A stretch of 20,157 nucleotides of DNA from JAHFIW01 sp035495855 (GCA_035495855.1 DATJFD010000008.1:1-20157), one strand, 5' to 3'. Shown: positions 5,925 to 13,081, counted from the first letter of the stretch. The notes: generated from the sequence alone by a model not told the origin. Numbers and translations are program-made.

Positions 5925-7655
5925 CTAGCGCCGCGCGGGTCTCGCGGGCACCGTGCCCGTGAGCGTGAGCGACTTGTTCTCGAAGGACATCATCGGCACG
6001 ACCGCCTCGTCCGACCCGATGTAGGTGAGCGACACGGTGTCGCCCGCCTGCGTCAGCGGGAGCGTGGCGGAGAGGTCGCTGCCGCCGGTGAAGATCACGC
6101 CGACGTCCTTGAGGTGGACGTAGTACGTCGTCTCCTGGCCGCGGACGTCGATCGCGAACCGGTCGACCTTCCCTTCGGCGGTCTTCCGGTCGTGCGCGAT
6201 GTCCGGGGAGGCCGCGACGCCGTGGCTGCCGAGCAGCTTCTGGTATTCGCGCAGCGCGCCGGGCAGGTCGTCGCCGATGGCCACTTCCGAGGCGTTGTCG
6301 ATCTTCACGATCGCGACGCCCTGGAAGGTATGGCTCTCGCCGAGCAGCGGCACGATCGACGCCATGGTGCCGTACATGTTGTAGAGCACAGGGCTCGCGC
6401 CATGCCAGCGCTTGAAGGCGACCTTGTTGTTGACCGCTTCGAGGACGGCTTCGTCGACGCTGCCGACCGCGCGGTAGAAGACGGACTTCCCCGTGCGCGC
6501 GTTCGTGTACATGAGCCCCAGGAGCGACTTGTCCTTTTCGTTCGAGGAGGTGATGTCGGTCACCCAGTAAGGCTCGCCGTCGTTGCCGTGGATGAAGGTC
6601 GGCGACTGGGGGACCATGATGTTCTTCTCCGCCCAGACGCTGTTCCACCATCCGCCGGCGTACTTGCCGTGCCAGGCGATGTAGTCGTGCGCGACGCCCG
6701 AAGGCACGACGCGGTCCACCCAGCCCGGCACTTTGCCGAGCTCGTGGAACGCCGTCGAACCGTCGGTCGGGTCCACGAGCACGACGCCCTCGACGCGCTC
6801 GCCGCTCCAGGCGATGGTCGGCTCGTAGACCGTGACCACCCACCAGGGCTTGCCTTCGTCGTCGATCTCGAAGGAATAATCCATGAGCCCCTTCGACTCG
6901 TACCCGTGCGTCCAGAGATGGCGCGCGAGGTCGTGGCCGAAGTAGGCGCCGGGCGTGAAGGCGAACTTCTCGTCGAACTTCAGCACCGGCGTGCGGTGCG
7001 GGTCTTCGCCGCTGACCATCACGTACCCGGGCGCGGCGCCGGAAGAGCTCCAGACGCCGTAGTCCTTGAAGTCGAGCGGGGCGACGTACCACAGTTCTCC
7101 CTTGATCATCTGGATCGTCATGCGGTCCTTGTCGATCTGGAACTGGCTGCCGATGGCGCCGGGCGCTTCGCCCAGCTGCTTGTCGGCCAGCCACTGCGCC
7201 AGCTCGATGGGGACGAGCCTGATGTGGTGCGGGTCCTTCGGCTGGACGTCCTGCGTCCAGACGCGCTCTTCCACCTGGCCGATCATGCCGGCGTAGTCCG
7301 ACGCGCGGAACGCCGAGCAGCCAGTGCAGCCGCGCCCCAGGAAGAGCGCGACGCAGAGCGCGGGCAGCAGCGCCGCTGGCCAGATGCGCGAACGGTTGCC
7401 GCCGTTGCGGTAACTCCCTTCGCTCGACATGCCGACGATGACGGCGGCGAGCGCGGCGGCCAGGCCGGTGAAGATGCCGACGCTGCCCCAGAGAGGGTTC
7501 ACGAGCGTCGGCGGGGAGAGATAGTACGCTCCCGAACAGACGAGCGCGACGACGGCCGCGTAGATCGCGCCGAGCGCGAGGTAGCGGCGTCCCGAGACGA
7601 AGAACGGCACGGCCCCGATGAGGCCGGTGACGAGCCCGAGAAGCAGGAAAAGCAT
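5925..7655 (-). CDS. membrane protein with large extracytoplasmic domain, unknown function
   Basis: A 576-aa protein that I do not recognise. The N-terminal 107 residues carry four hydrophobic segments (about 1-21, 25-46, 55-76, 90-107). The remaining about 470 residues are soluble, rich in aromatic residues and short beta-prone stretches, with no catalytic motif I can name. A pair of cysteines (110, 113) follows the last membrane segment. Orientation is not certain, but a large surface domain is likely. The start is well fixed: AAGGAGG lies 5-6 bases before the ATG at 7655, and a TTGACC promoter with a 17-bp spacer lies upstream. Longer in-frame extensions would cross this promoter and the previous terminator. 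It is monocistronic. Confidence 0.85.
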   Translation of the reverse strand: MLFLLLGLVTGLIGAVPFFVSGRRYLALGAIYAAVVALVCSGAYYLSPPTLVNPLWGSVGIFTGLAAALAAVIVGMSSEGSYRNGGNRSRIWPAALLPALCVALFLGRGCTGCSAFRASDYAGMIGQVEERVWTQDVQPKDPHHIRLVPIELAQWLADKQLGEAPGAIGSQFQIDKDRMTIQMIKGELWYVAPLDFKDYGVWSSSGAAPGYVMVSGEDPHRTPVLKFDEKFAFTPGAYFGHDLARHLWTHGYESKGLMDYSFEIDDEGKPWWVVTVYEPTIAWSGERVEGVVLVDPTDGSTAFHELGKVPGWVDRVVPSGVAHDYIAWHGKYAGGWWNSVWAEKNIMVPQSPTFIHGNDGEPYWVTDITSSNEKDKSLLGLMYTNARTGKSVFYRAVGSVDEAVLEAVNNKVAFKRWHGASPVLYNMYGTMASIVPLLGESHTFQGVAIVKIDNASEVAIGDDLPGALREYQKLLGSHGVAASPDIAHDRKTAEGKVDRFAIDVRGQETTYYVHLKDVGVIFTGGSDLSATLPLTQAGDTVSLTYIGSDEAVVPMMSFENKSLTLTGTVPARPARR

Positions 7656-7716
7656 GGGATCCTCCTTGTGCGATGCGGTTGGAACGAACGATCGCCCGTC
7701 CGATGACGGACGCGCA

Positions 7717-7745
7717 AGTGAACCACGTCGCGGCCCGCAGGTCAA
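7717..7745 (-). promoter_or_regulatory. promoter of the large membrane protein gene
   Basis: On the minus strand: -35 TTGACC (7740-7745), 17-bp spacer ending in TGG, -10 TTCACT (7717-7722). The leader is about 55 nt. The -35 is only three bases from the U-tract of the preceding gene's terminator. Confidence 0.6.
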
Positions 7746-7747
7746 TG

Positions 7748-7769
7748 AAAAAAGGCCCGGAGGGCCTTT
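7748..7769 (-). terminator. terminator of the deoxyribosyltransferase-like gene
   Basis: AAAGGCCC (7751-7758) pairs with GGGCCTTT (7762-7769) around GGA, followed by T residues on the minus strand. The stem reaches into the TGA stop codon (7769-7771). Confidence 0.88.
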
Positions 7770-8188
7770 CAGAACGGCAGCGGCCTGCCGGCCGCGTCGC
7801 GGATGCGTTCGCGGGTCTCGGGGACGGTCAGTACGCGGACCTTGGCGAGGTCGGTCGCGCGCACGTCGCCGTCCGCCGTGATGGTCCAGATCGGGCAGCC
7901 GCGTGCCGCGATGGCTTCGGCTTCCTTGTAGACGCCGGCGCCCCAGGCGCCGTCGCGGAACGGCAGGAAGACGCCGCCGTGGCACGAGGGCAGCACCTCG
8001 ATGGTGTAGTAGTCCATCGGCCTGCCCGTCTCTCGCTTGTACCGCTCATACCCCTCGTCATGCTTCTTCTGGTTGGGGTTCTCGACCTCCCAGTCGGGGA
8101 AGGCGGCGGCGATGCGGGCGAGCAGCGCGGCCTCGAGCGCCGTCGAGTAGACGTTGATCGGGTGGCCGAAATAGAGCCTTTTCTTCAC
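7769..8188 (-). CDS. nucleoside 2-deoxyribosyltransferase-like small protein
   Basis: A 139-aa soluble protein with a Rossmann-like pattern: a hydrophobic first strand with GHPINVYST near residues 8-16, and a late segment of glycine-rich loop, Glu89 and a small-residue helix ending in CPIW (80-101). This resembles the nucleoside 2-deoxyribosyltransferase and related nucleotide-hydrolase fold, in which a glutamate in this position is catalytic. The match is to fold-level features only, so the substrate is open. The start is GTG at 8188, chosen because AAGGAGG lies 5-6 bases upstream; an upstream ATG in the same frame would ignore that site. It is monocistronic. Confidence 0.7.
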   Translation of the reverse strand: MKKRLYFGHPINVYSTALEAALLARIAAAFPDWEVENPNQKKHDEGYERYKRETGRPMDYYTIEVLPSCHGGVFLPFRDGAWGAGVYKEAEAIAARGCPIWTITADGDVRATDLAKVRVLTVPETRERIRDAAGRPLPF

Positions 8189-8217
8189 GCGATCCTCCTT
8201 GGAACGAGCTAGAGAAA

Positions 8218-8246
8218 GGCTTAGCACGGCATTGGTGTTCGCTCAA
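8218..8246 (-). promoter_or_regulatory. candidate promoter of the deoxyribosyltransferase-like gene
   Basis: On the minus strand: -35 TTGAGC (8241-8246), 17-bp spacer ending in TGC, -10 TAAGCC (8218-8223). The -10 is a poor match, but spacing and -35 agree with the other led genes. Confidence 0.4.
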
Positions 8247-8283
8247 TAAGGGCCGGCCTGCCTGGGGCATTCCATTAAGTGCC

Positions 8284-8459
8284 GGCCGTCCGGTCAGGCC
8301 AGCGGCGACCCAGGACCCATAATCCCATGGGTCCTGAAATGGTCGCCGCTGGCCTGACCGGCCCGGCCTACGCGTCGGCAAAATGTTTCCCAGATATATA
8401 ACAACAAAGAAATCCGGCCGCATGTATGGAACACATCCTCATCACACCGGGCCGGATTT
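8284..8459. repeat. palindrome element, copy 2 (better preserved)
   Basis: Here the outer 19-bp arms are perfect: GGTCAGGCCAGCGGCGACC at 8292-8310 and its exact complement at 8341-8359. Inside is a 10-bp stem CAGGACCCAT / ATGGGTCCTG (8311-8320 with 8327-8336), a 6-nt loop and a 4-nt AAAT bulge on one side. After a variable spacer comes a second hairpin, AAATCCGGCC (8410-8419) with GGCCGGATTT (8450-8459). Both copies sit between two minus-strand genes in the same orientation, 4.5 kb apart. Confidence 0.88.
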
Positions 8460-8647
8460 CCATCCCACTCCCCATCGAAGCCGCAGACGCCCATGAAGCG
8501 CAGCGCGGGTGGCGCAGCGAACGGGACCCCGACCGCCCGCAGTGCCCCTGTAGCCGAGGACGAGTCGGGGTGGTCGCCGCGACAGGACCCGCGCCGGTCC
8601 TTAGAACGGAACTGCGCGAATGACCGGCATTACCAAACGGACGCGCT

Positions 8648-10447
8648 CTATTCCTTCTCCAGCCACTCGATCGCCTGCCGCACGCGGAACCATTCTTCCT
8701 CGTCGGTGGCGATGAGCTCCCCTAGCTCGTGCAGTCTTTTCGCCAGCGTCGGCGAATACACCGTCGGATTGACCGCCATGCGCGCGAGCACCGACTTCCT
8801 TTCGTCCTCGAGCTCGGCGACGCGCTCCTCGAGCTTCTTGAGCTTCTTCTTCTGTTCGCGGACCTCCTCGTGAACCTCGCGCTTGGTCTTCGACTCCTCC
8901 GCCATCTCTTTCCTCTTTTCACTCTTCTCTTTTTTCTCCGGCGCCGCTTTCGGCTGCGCGGTCTCCACTTCCTTCTCCAACGTCCAGACGTACTCCTCGT
9001 ACGTGCCCGAGAACCCGCGGACGCGGCCGTCGCCGACCTCGAGGATGGCCGTGGCGATGAGGTTCACGAAAGTGCGGTTGTGGCTGACGAACATGATGGT
9101 GCCGGGGTATTCGCGCAGCGCGAAGCCGAGCGCCTCGACCGTCTCGAAATCGAGATGGTTCGTCGGCTCGTCGAGCAGGAACACGGTGCTGCCGGTGAGC
9201 AGCAGCGCGGCGAGGCACAAACGCGCACGCTCGCCGCCCGAGAGCGTGCTCACGAGCTTGGGGAAGTCGTCCCTGTCGAACAGGAAATTGCCGGCCATCT
9301 CGAAGATGTCCTCGAGCGTGACGCCCGGCTCGGCGTGGCGCATGAGGTACGCGCCGATCTTGTCCTTGGGATCCAGCTGCGCGAAGACGTGCTCGCCGTA
9401 GTACGCGACCTTGAGGTCGCCGCCCCAGCGGAACGTTCCCGCGACCGGCGGCAGGATGCCCGCGAGCGTCTCGAGGAAGGTCGTCTTGCCCTGGCCGTTG
9501 TCGCCGAGCACGGCGTAATGCCGCCCGCGTTCGAGCTCGAGGGCGATGCCTTCGGCCACGGTCCTGCCGGGATAGCCGATAGCGAGCCCTTCGCAGCGGA
9601 CCGCGATCCCCTTCTTGATCTTCGGCGCGGGGATGCGGATCTCCGCCGTGGCGATGGGATGCTCGATCTCGATGCGCGCCAGCCGCGCGATCTGCTTGAG
9701 CTTCGATTGCGCCTGGCTGGCCTTCGAGGCCTTGTAACGGAAACGGTCGACGAACGCCTGGAGGTGGCGCTTGCGGGCGTCGATCTTGCGGTTCTCCCGT
9801 TCGATCTCCTCGGCACGCTTCTCCTTGTAGTCCAGATACGCCTCGATCCCCTGCGGGAAGAGGAACAGCTTCCCATGCTCGACCTCGAGCGTCTGCTCGC
9901 AGGTGTTCTTGAGGAACTCGCGATCATGGGACACGACGAGGAACCCGCCGCGGAAGGTCCGCAGGAAGCCCTCGAGCAGCATCTGCGTGCGCAGGTCGAG
10001 GTAGTTCGTCGGCTCGTCGAGCACCAGGAAGTCGGGCTCGCGCAGGAGCATGCCGGTGAGCCGCACGCGCATGCGATAACCCTCCGAGAGCTCGCCGATG
10101 CGCTTGGCCAGCACCTCGCCCTTCATCTCGAAGCGGCTCGCGGCCTTGGCGCATTGCCATTCCTCCTTCCCGGCATAGCGCCGCAGGAAGGCCATGGCGG
10201 TCTCGTCGTCGCGGTACGGCGCGTGCTGCTCGAGGTAGCCGAGCCGCAAGGACGGGTGGCGCATCACGCCGCCTTCGTCGGGTTCCTCGTCGCCGACGAT
10301 GATGCGCACGAGCGTCGACTTGCCCGCGCCGTTCCTGCCGATGACGCCGACCTTCTTGCCGGGCGCGAAAGACACCCGCGCGCGGTCGAGGACCGCCCGG
10401 GGGCCGTAGCGCTTGGTGACGTCGTTGACCTGGATGACGGTGCTCAT
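8648..10447 (-). CDS. ABC-F family ATPase (ribosome-associated type)
   Basis: A 599-aa soluble protein with two ABC nucleotide-binding domains and no membrane domain, the hallmark of ABC-F factors that act on the ribosome. Domain 1 has Walker A GRNGAGKST (37-45), signature LSEGYRMR (120-127) and Walker B LVLDEPTNYLD (141-151). A charged linker (about 205-260) includes SKASQAQSKLKQ. Domain 2 has Walker A GDNGQGKTT (315-323), signature LSGGE (402-406) and FLLDEPTNHLD. The last about 100 residues form a charged coiled coil. The first signature is altered (Glu for the first Gly of LSGG). It could be an Uup/YbiT-type housekeeping factor or an antibiotic-resistance factor; I cannot tell. The ATG has no Shine-Dalgarno site and lies three bases from an inverted heptad array. 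Confidence 0.92.
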   Translation of the reverse strand: MSTVIQVNDVTKRYGPRAVLDRARVSFAPGKKVGVIGRNGAGKSTLVRIIVGDEEPDEGGVMRHPSLRLGYLEQHAPYRDDETAMAFLRRYAGKEEWQCAKAASRFEMKGEVLAKRIGELSEGYRMRVRLTGMLLREPDFLVLDEPTNYLDLRTQMLLEGFLRTFRGGFLVVSHDREFLKNTCEQTLEVEHGKLFLFPQGIEAYLDYKEKRAEEIERENRKIDARKRHLQAFVDRFRYKASKASQAQSKLKQIARLARIEIEHPIATAEIRIPAPKIKKGIAVRCEGLAIGYPGRTVAEGIALELERGRHYAVLGDNGQGKTTFLETLAGILPPVAGTFRWGGDLKVAYYGEHVFAQLDPKDKIGAYLMRHAEPGVTLEDIFEMAGNFLFDRDDFPKLVSTLSGGERARLCLAALLLTGSTVFLLDEPTNHLDFETVEALGFALREYPGTIMFVSHNRTFVNLIATAILEVGDGRVRGFSGTYEEYVWTLEKEVETAQPKAAPEKKEKSEKRKEMAEESKTKREVHEEVREQKKKLKKLEERVAELEDERKSVLARMAVNPTVYSPTLAKRLHELGELIATDEEEWFRVRQAIEWLEKE

Positions 10448-10450
10448 GGC

Positions 10451-10539
10451 AGTACACAGTACTCAGTACACAGTACTCAGGACTCAGTACACGGATGCCT
10501 TTCTGACCTCTGTGTACTGTGTACTGTTTACTGTGTACT
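10451..10539. repeat. inverted heptad array in front of the ABC-F gene
   Basis: The left arm is six in-phase 7-mers (10451-10492) alternating AGTACAC and AGTACTC with one variant. The right arm is four in-phase 7-mers (10512-10539), three of them GTGTACT, the exact complement of AGTACAC. A 19-nt middle separates the arms. In the minus-strand transcript it forms a long hairpin that fills nearly all of the 96-nt space between the cupin stop and the ABC-F start. Confidence 0.9.
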
Positions 10540-10543
10540 TTCT

Positions 10544-10861
10544 TCAATACGCCGGCGGCGAGTAGAACTCGAGCGTCACGAGCGTCGTCTCGGACCCGCC
10601 GACGACCTGATGCGGCTCGCCCGGCTCGATGCGCGCGAGGTCGCCCGCGCGAAGGGCGATCTCCTCTTTGCCGTTCCGCAACGTACCTTCGCCCTCGACG
10701 ACGTACAGCCATTGGTCCTGCGAGGGATGCGTATTCAGCCCGGGCCCGCTCTCCTGCCCCCGTTCCAGGCACATGAGCGCGACTTGCCCGCGAGGCGTGG
10801 TCTCGAGCACTTCGAAGAAAGGTTTCCGCGCGACGGCATCTCCGAGTCCGATCTTTTTCAT
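10544..10861 (-). CDS. small cupin-domain protein
   Basis: A 105-aa single-domain cupin (double-stranded beta-helix). The second cupin motif is clear: GDLARIEPGEPHQV (73-86), with His84. The first motif region NTHPSQDQWLYVVEGEG (43-59) has the right glycine and hydrophobic pattern, but the usual HxH...E metal ligands are changed, with His45 out of register and Asp49 where Glu or Gln is common. Metal binding, and therefore enzymatic activity, is uncertain; it may instead be a sensor or an isomerase-like protein. It is likely co-transcribed with the ABC-F gene downstream, across the heptad hairpin. The ATG at 10861 has no Shine-Dalgarno site, and the gene is divergent from the exported-protein gene with only 50 bp between them. 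Confidence 0.82.
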   Translation of the reverse strand: MKKIGLGDAVARKPFFEVLETTPRGQVALMCLERGQESGPGLNTHPSQDQWLYVVEGEGTLRNGKEEIALRAGDLARIEPGEPHQVVGGSETTLVTLEFYSPPAY

Positions 10862-10894
10862 GGGAAAACGCGTTCTGGCGGCGCCTTGCCGCCA

Positions 10895-10903
10895 TGGTAT
10901 AAT
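10895..10903 (+). promoter_or_regulatory. extended -10 promoter, leaderless exported-protein gene
   Basis: TGGTATAAT is a perfect extended -10 (TGn plus TATAAT, 10898-10903), ending exactly 8 bases before the ATG at 10912. No -35 is needed for such a promoter and none is seen. The transcript should start at or next to the A of the ATG. Confidence 0.8.
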
Positions 10904-10911
10904 GAAAGCCT

Positions 10912-11325
10912 ATGTCCAAGAGAACCATCCCGGCGTTCGCGGTACTGGCCGCCACGCTCGCGCTCGCCGGCTTCGGCTGCCGACCCATCCTCGACCAGCA
11001 GGTCGAACGCCAGCAGACGTTAGAGGCAAAAAGGCAGGACGACCTCTGGATCATCGAGGACCCGGTCCTCCATTTCGACAACACGCCCTCCGGCGCCGGC
11101 ACCGCGACGCTGGATTTCAAGACGCAACCGGGTTCGACCGTCACCGTCACGCTCGAAGGGCCCGGCGTCGAGCGGGACGCGACACAGACCCTGCCCGTCG
11201 ACGAGAACGGCTCCGTGCAGTTCCTCTGGCGCCTGATCCGCCTCGGTCGCTACACCTTCAAGGGACAGGTCATCTTCAACGGCGTCGTCGTCGACTCCTT
11301 CGACGGGTCCGGTGACGACTATTGA
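10912..11325 (+). CDS. small exported protein, possibly a lipoprotein, unknown function
   Basis: A 137-aa protein with an N-terminal signal sequence (about 1-22) and a cysteine at 23 in LAGFGC. The cysteine and small preceding residue suggest lipidation, but Phe at -2 and Gly at -3 make the lipobox atypical. Residues 27-45 are polar and helical; the rest looks like a small beta-sandwich (DFKTQPGSTVTVTLEGPG, then RYTFKGQVIFNG). The alternating pattern recalls immunoglobulin-like domains of surface proteins. Its 3' end overlaps the end of gpsA by 7 bases in a tail-to-tail arrangement. The gene appears leaderless, and its terminator lies inside the gpsA coding region. Confidence 0.8.
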   Translation: MSKRTIPAFAVLAATLALAGFGCRPILDQQVERQQTLEAKRQDDLWIIEDPVLHFDNTPSGAGTATLDFKTQPGSTVTVTLEGPGVERDATQTLPVDENGSVQFLWRLIRLGRYTFKGQVIFNGVVVDSFDGSGDDY

Positions 11326-12212
11326 TCCCGTCCGCCCCACAGGCCGCCGAAGACCTCGGCGGCTTTTTCGCGCCCGATGACCACGCGATGCACCGCCTCG
11401 AGCGCTTTCGCTTCGCTCCGGACGTCGCCGAGCCGCGCCATGAGCGGCGGCAGCGACGCGCAGCCTTCGCTCTCGAGCGGGCACGATCCGTTCTTCACGA
11501 TCTCCTCGCCGAAGCGGCGGTTGCGGGAATGCGGGCTGAAACCGGTGGCGACGAGGTCGGCGACGCCCGCCGGACCGAGGACGGTCGCGCCCTGGCCGCC
11601 GAGCGACGTCAGGATGAGGACGGCCTCGCGCACCGCGAGCGAGACGTACATGCCGCGGAGATTGTCCGACCAGCCGAGCGCCGCGCCGATGCCGAGGCCG
11701 ACGGCGTAGACGTTCTTGAGAACGCCGCAGAGCGCGACCCCGCGCGCGTCGGACGACGGCTCGACCGCGAGGCGGCCCTTCTTGAAGAGGTCCAGCGTGC
11801 TTTCCCGCGCGGCTTCATCCGGCGAAGCGATGACCGCGCCGCCGGTCATGCCGGCGGAAAGCTCGGCGGCGAGCATCGGCCCCGACATGATCGCCCACGG
11901 CCTGCCGCCCGCCGTCTCCGCGAGCAGTTCGTCGACGGTGCGTCCCTTGTCCGTCTCGATCCCCTTCGACATGCCGACGATCACGGCGCCGGGCGAAAGG
12001 AAGGGCGTGACGTCCGCGAGGGCCTTCGTAAGGGTCCAGGACGGCAGGCACAGGAACGCATGGCTCGCGTCCTTGAGCGAGCCCTCGAGCGTGGCGCCCG
12101 GCGGCGACTTCGCGGGATCCTTGTCCCAGGAGCGCACGTCCGCGACGTCCTTGAGGATGTCCGCGAGCGCCGCGCCGAGATTTCCCGCGCCGATGATGGC
12201 GACGTGTGGCAT
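11319..12212 (-). CDS. gpsA: glycerol-3-phosphate dehydrogenase [NAD(P)+]
   Basis: A 297-aa cytoplasmic enzyme that reduces dihydroxyacetone phosphate to sn-glycerol-3-phosphate for phospholipid synthesis. The Rossmann motif GAGNLG is at 8-13, followed by the family blocks SKGIE, SGPMLAAEL (normally GPSFAxE) and the catalytic-lysine block GVLKNVYAVGLGIG. Length is slightly below the usual 330 or so. The start at 12212 is the first Met before the Rossmann strand. There is no Shine-Dalgarno site; TATCCT ends exactly 8 bases before the ATG, so a leaderless transcript is likely. Its 3' end overlaps the convergent exported-protein gene, and no terminator of its own is seen. It complements the glycerol kinase at 4.2 kb in supplying glycerol-3-phosphate. 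Confidence 0.92.
   Translation of the reverse strand: MPHVAIIGAGNLGAALADILKDVADVRSWDKDPAKSPPGATLEGSLKDASHAFLCLPSWTLTKALADVTPFLSPGAVIVGMSKGIETDKGRTVDELLAETAGGRPWAIMSGPMLAAELSAGMTGGAVIASPDEAARESTLDLFKKGRLAVEPSSDARGVALCGVLKNVYAVGLGIGAALGWSDNLRGMYVSLAVREAVLILTSLGGQGATVLGPAGVADLVATGFSPHSRNRRFGEEIVKNGSCPLESEGCASLPPLMARLGDVRSEAKALEAVHRVVIGREKAAEVFGGLWGGRDQ
11343..11368 (+). terminator. plus-strand terminator embedded in the gpsA coding region
   Basis: GCCGCCGA (11343-11350) pairs with TCGGCGGC (11356-11363) around AGACC and is followed by five T. It stops the exported-protein transcript while encoding part of the GpsA C-terminus on the other strand (around AAEVFGG). Confidence 0.88.
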
Positions 12213-12220
12213 ACGTGGAC

Positions 12221-12226
12221 AGGATA
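12221..12226 (-). promoter_or_regulatory. -10 box, leaderless gpsA
   Basis: TATCCT on the minus strand, preceded directly by TG, ends 8 bases before the ATG at 12212. The -35 position has no clear match. Confidence 0.55.
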
Positions 12227-12264
12227 CAGGATTCGGGCAGCAGGGCACAGGGGCCCGCATGAAG

Positions 12265-12287
12265 AAAAAGGGGCGCCGAAGCGCCCC
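12265..12287 (-). terminator. terminator of the 213-aa unknown gene
   Basis: GGGGCGC (12270-12276) pairs with GCGCCCC (12281-12287) around a CGAA (TTCG on the minus strand) tetraloop, followed by five T on the minus strand. Confidence 0.92.
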
Positions 12288-12295
12288 CGAGGGTC

Positions 12296-12937
12296 CTAAT
12301 AGGCCGACTCCCACTGACGCGCCGGCGCGACGGGACGGAGGTCCCGTTTCGTGAGCCCCGGCTTGATGAGCAGGGTCGTGCCGTTGCGCTTCGCCATCGC
12401 GCGGAAGTCCGCGCCGATGATGCCAGCCTCTTCGAAGGCGTCGAGCAGCTCGTCGTGCGCCGCGGCGGTCAGCTCCGTGTCGAAGTAGAGATGGAAGTGC
12501 CCTTCGGTCGACGACGCCAGCAGGCGCACCGGCGCCTTCACCTCGAACTCCGGGACCATGACCGCCGGCTTGCCGACCGACCACCGGCCGAACGCCGCGC
12601 GCGCCCATGACGGCGCGAGGATGCCGGCGTCGCGCAGCGCGGCCAGCAGGCGCAGACAGGCGCGCTTCGGGACCTCGCGACGGAACGTGACGGTCGGCCG
12701 GCCGGAGGAGACGTTGGCCAGCGTGACGGGCAGGTCTATGTCGAGCGCCGGCGCGTGCATGCCGCTCGCGCAGAGCGACCCGACGAACTGTCCGTCCTCT
12801 TCCCTTTCGGTCCTCTCCAGGCGGCGCGAGGGGCCCTGCCCTCCGCCGTAGTCGATCTCCACGAAGATGAGCGAACCGGCTGTCTCTCTCCAGAACGTGC
12901 GACGAGGCAACTCCCGAAACGACCGAATCTTCCGCAT
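12296..12937 (-). CDS. conserved-looking soluble protein, unknown function
   Basis: A 213-aa protein I do not recognise. It has no signal peptide, membrane segment or known catalytic motif. The middle (about 85-125) looks helical, and the C-terminal part contains HFHLYFDTELT, then an acidic helix and a segment that reads like an alpha/beta fold. Two ATG codons are adjacent; I choose the second (12937) because GGAGG lies 5 bases before it and only 2 before the first. A clear promoter (TTGACC, 17-bp spacer, extended -10) and a strong terminator make this an independent transcription unit. It is divergent from the PH-domain gene, with a terminator-heptad element between them. Confidence 0.75.
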   Translation of the reverse strand: MRKIRSFRELPRRTFWRETAGSLIFVEIDYGGGQGPSRRLERTEREEDGQFVGSLCASGMHAPALDIDLPVTLANVSSGRPTVTFRREVPKRACLRLLAALRDAGILAPSWARAAFGRWSVGKPAVMVPEFEVKAPVRLLASSTEGHFHLYFDTELTAAAHDELLDAFEEAGIIGADFRAMAKRNGTTLLIKPGLTKRDLRPVAPARQWESAY

Positions 12938-12970
12938 CATGGCCTCCAGTCTGCGAAACGCAGCCGTAGG

Positions 12971-12999
12971 AAACTATCACCGCCCCGCCGAAAGGTCAA
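12971..12999 (-). promoter_or_regulatory. promoter of the 213-aa unknown gene
   Basis: On the minus strand: -35 TTGACC (12994-12999), 17-bp spacer ending in TGA, -10 TAGTTT (12971-12976). The leader is about 27 nt and carries the Shine-Dalgarno site. Confidence 0.7.
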
Positions 13000-13017
13000 G
13001 ATAAAGGATCCTCGTCC

Positions 13018-13043
13018 AAAAACGGGCCTGCGGGCACGTTTTT
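13018..13043. terminator. terminator-like hairpin in a divergent intergenic region
   Basis: AAAAACG (13018-13024) pairs with CGTTTTT (13037-13043), with an inner GCC/GGC stem around TGCG. It is a bidirectional terminator by shape, yet no gene ends here: genes leave in both directions. Confidence 0.7.
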
Positions 13044-13081
13044 CCGCTTTCCACTCTCCACTCTCCACTTTCCACTCCCGA
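13040..13081. repeat. heptad array between terminator hairpin and promoter
   Basis: Four near-perfect in-phase units of CTCTCCA or CTTTCCA (13047-13074), flanked by one variant unit on each side. The last unit ends at 13081 and the -35 hexamer of the PH-domain gene starts at 13082. Confidence 0.85.

Larger units (their letters stand above)
8189..8647. other. 459-bp non-coding gap
   Basis: It holds the leader and promoter of the deoxyribosyltransferase-like gene, copy 2 of the palindrome element (8284-8459), and then about 185 bases (8462-8647) without a convincing gene. That last part can form a stem 8526-8533 with 8564-8571 (ACCCCGAC / GTCGGGGT) and another 8584-8589 with 8596-8601, with no poly-T. 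No tRNA or known RNA family is recognised. Confidence 0.7.

Noticed and set aside
8294..8494. Short minus-strand frame over palindrome element copy 2
   Set aside because: Its C-terminus is the repeat itself, there is no Shine-Dalgarno site, and copy 1 does not preserve the rest.
8462..8647. A tRNA or known structured RNA
   Set aside because: No T-loop GGTTCGA motif, acceptor stem or other family hallmark; only isolated GC-rich stems.
10451..10539. CRISPR-like short repeats
   Set aside because: The units are 7 bp with no spacers and form inverted arms; there are no cas genes.
8729..11023. Very long plus-strand open frame opposite the ABC-F and cupin genes
   Set aside because: It is antisense to two well-supported genes, runs through the heptad array and has no recognisable domain.
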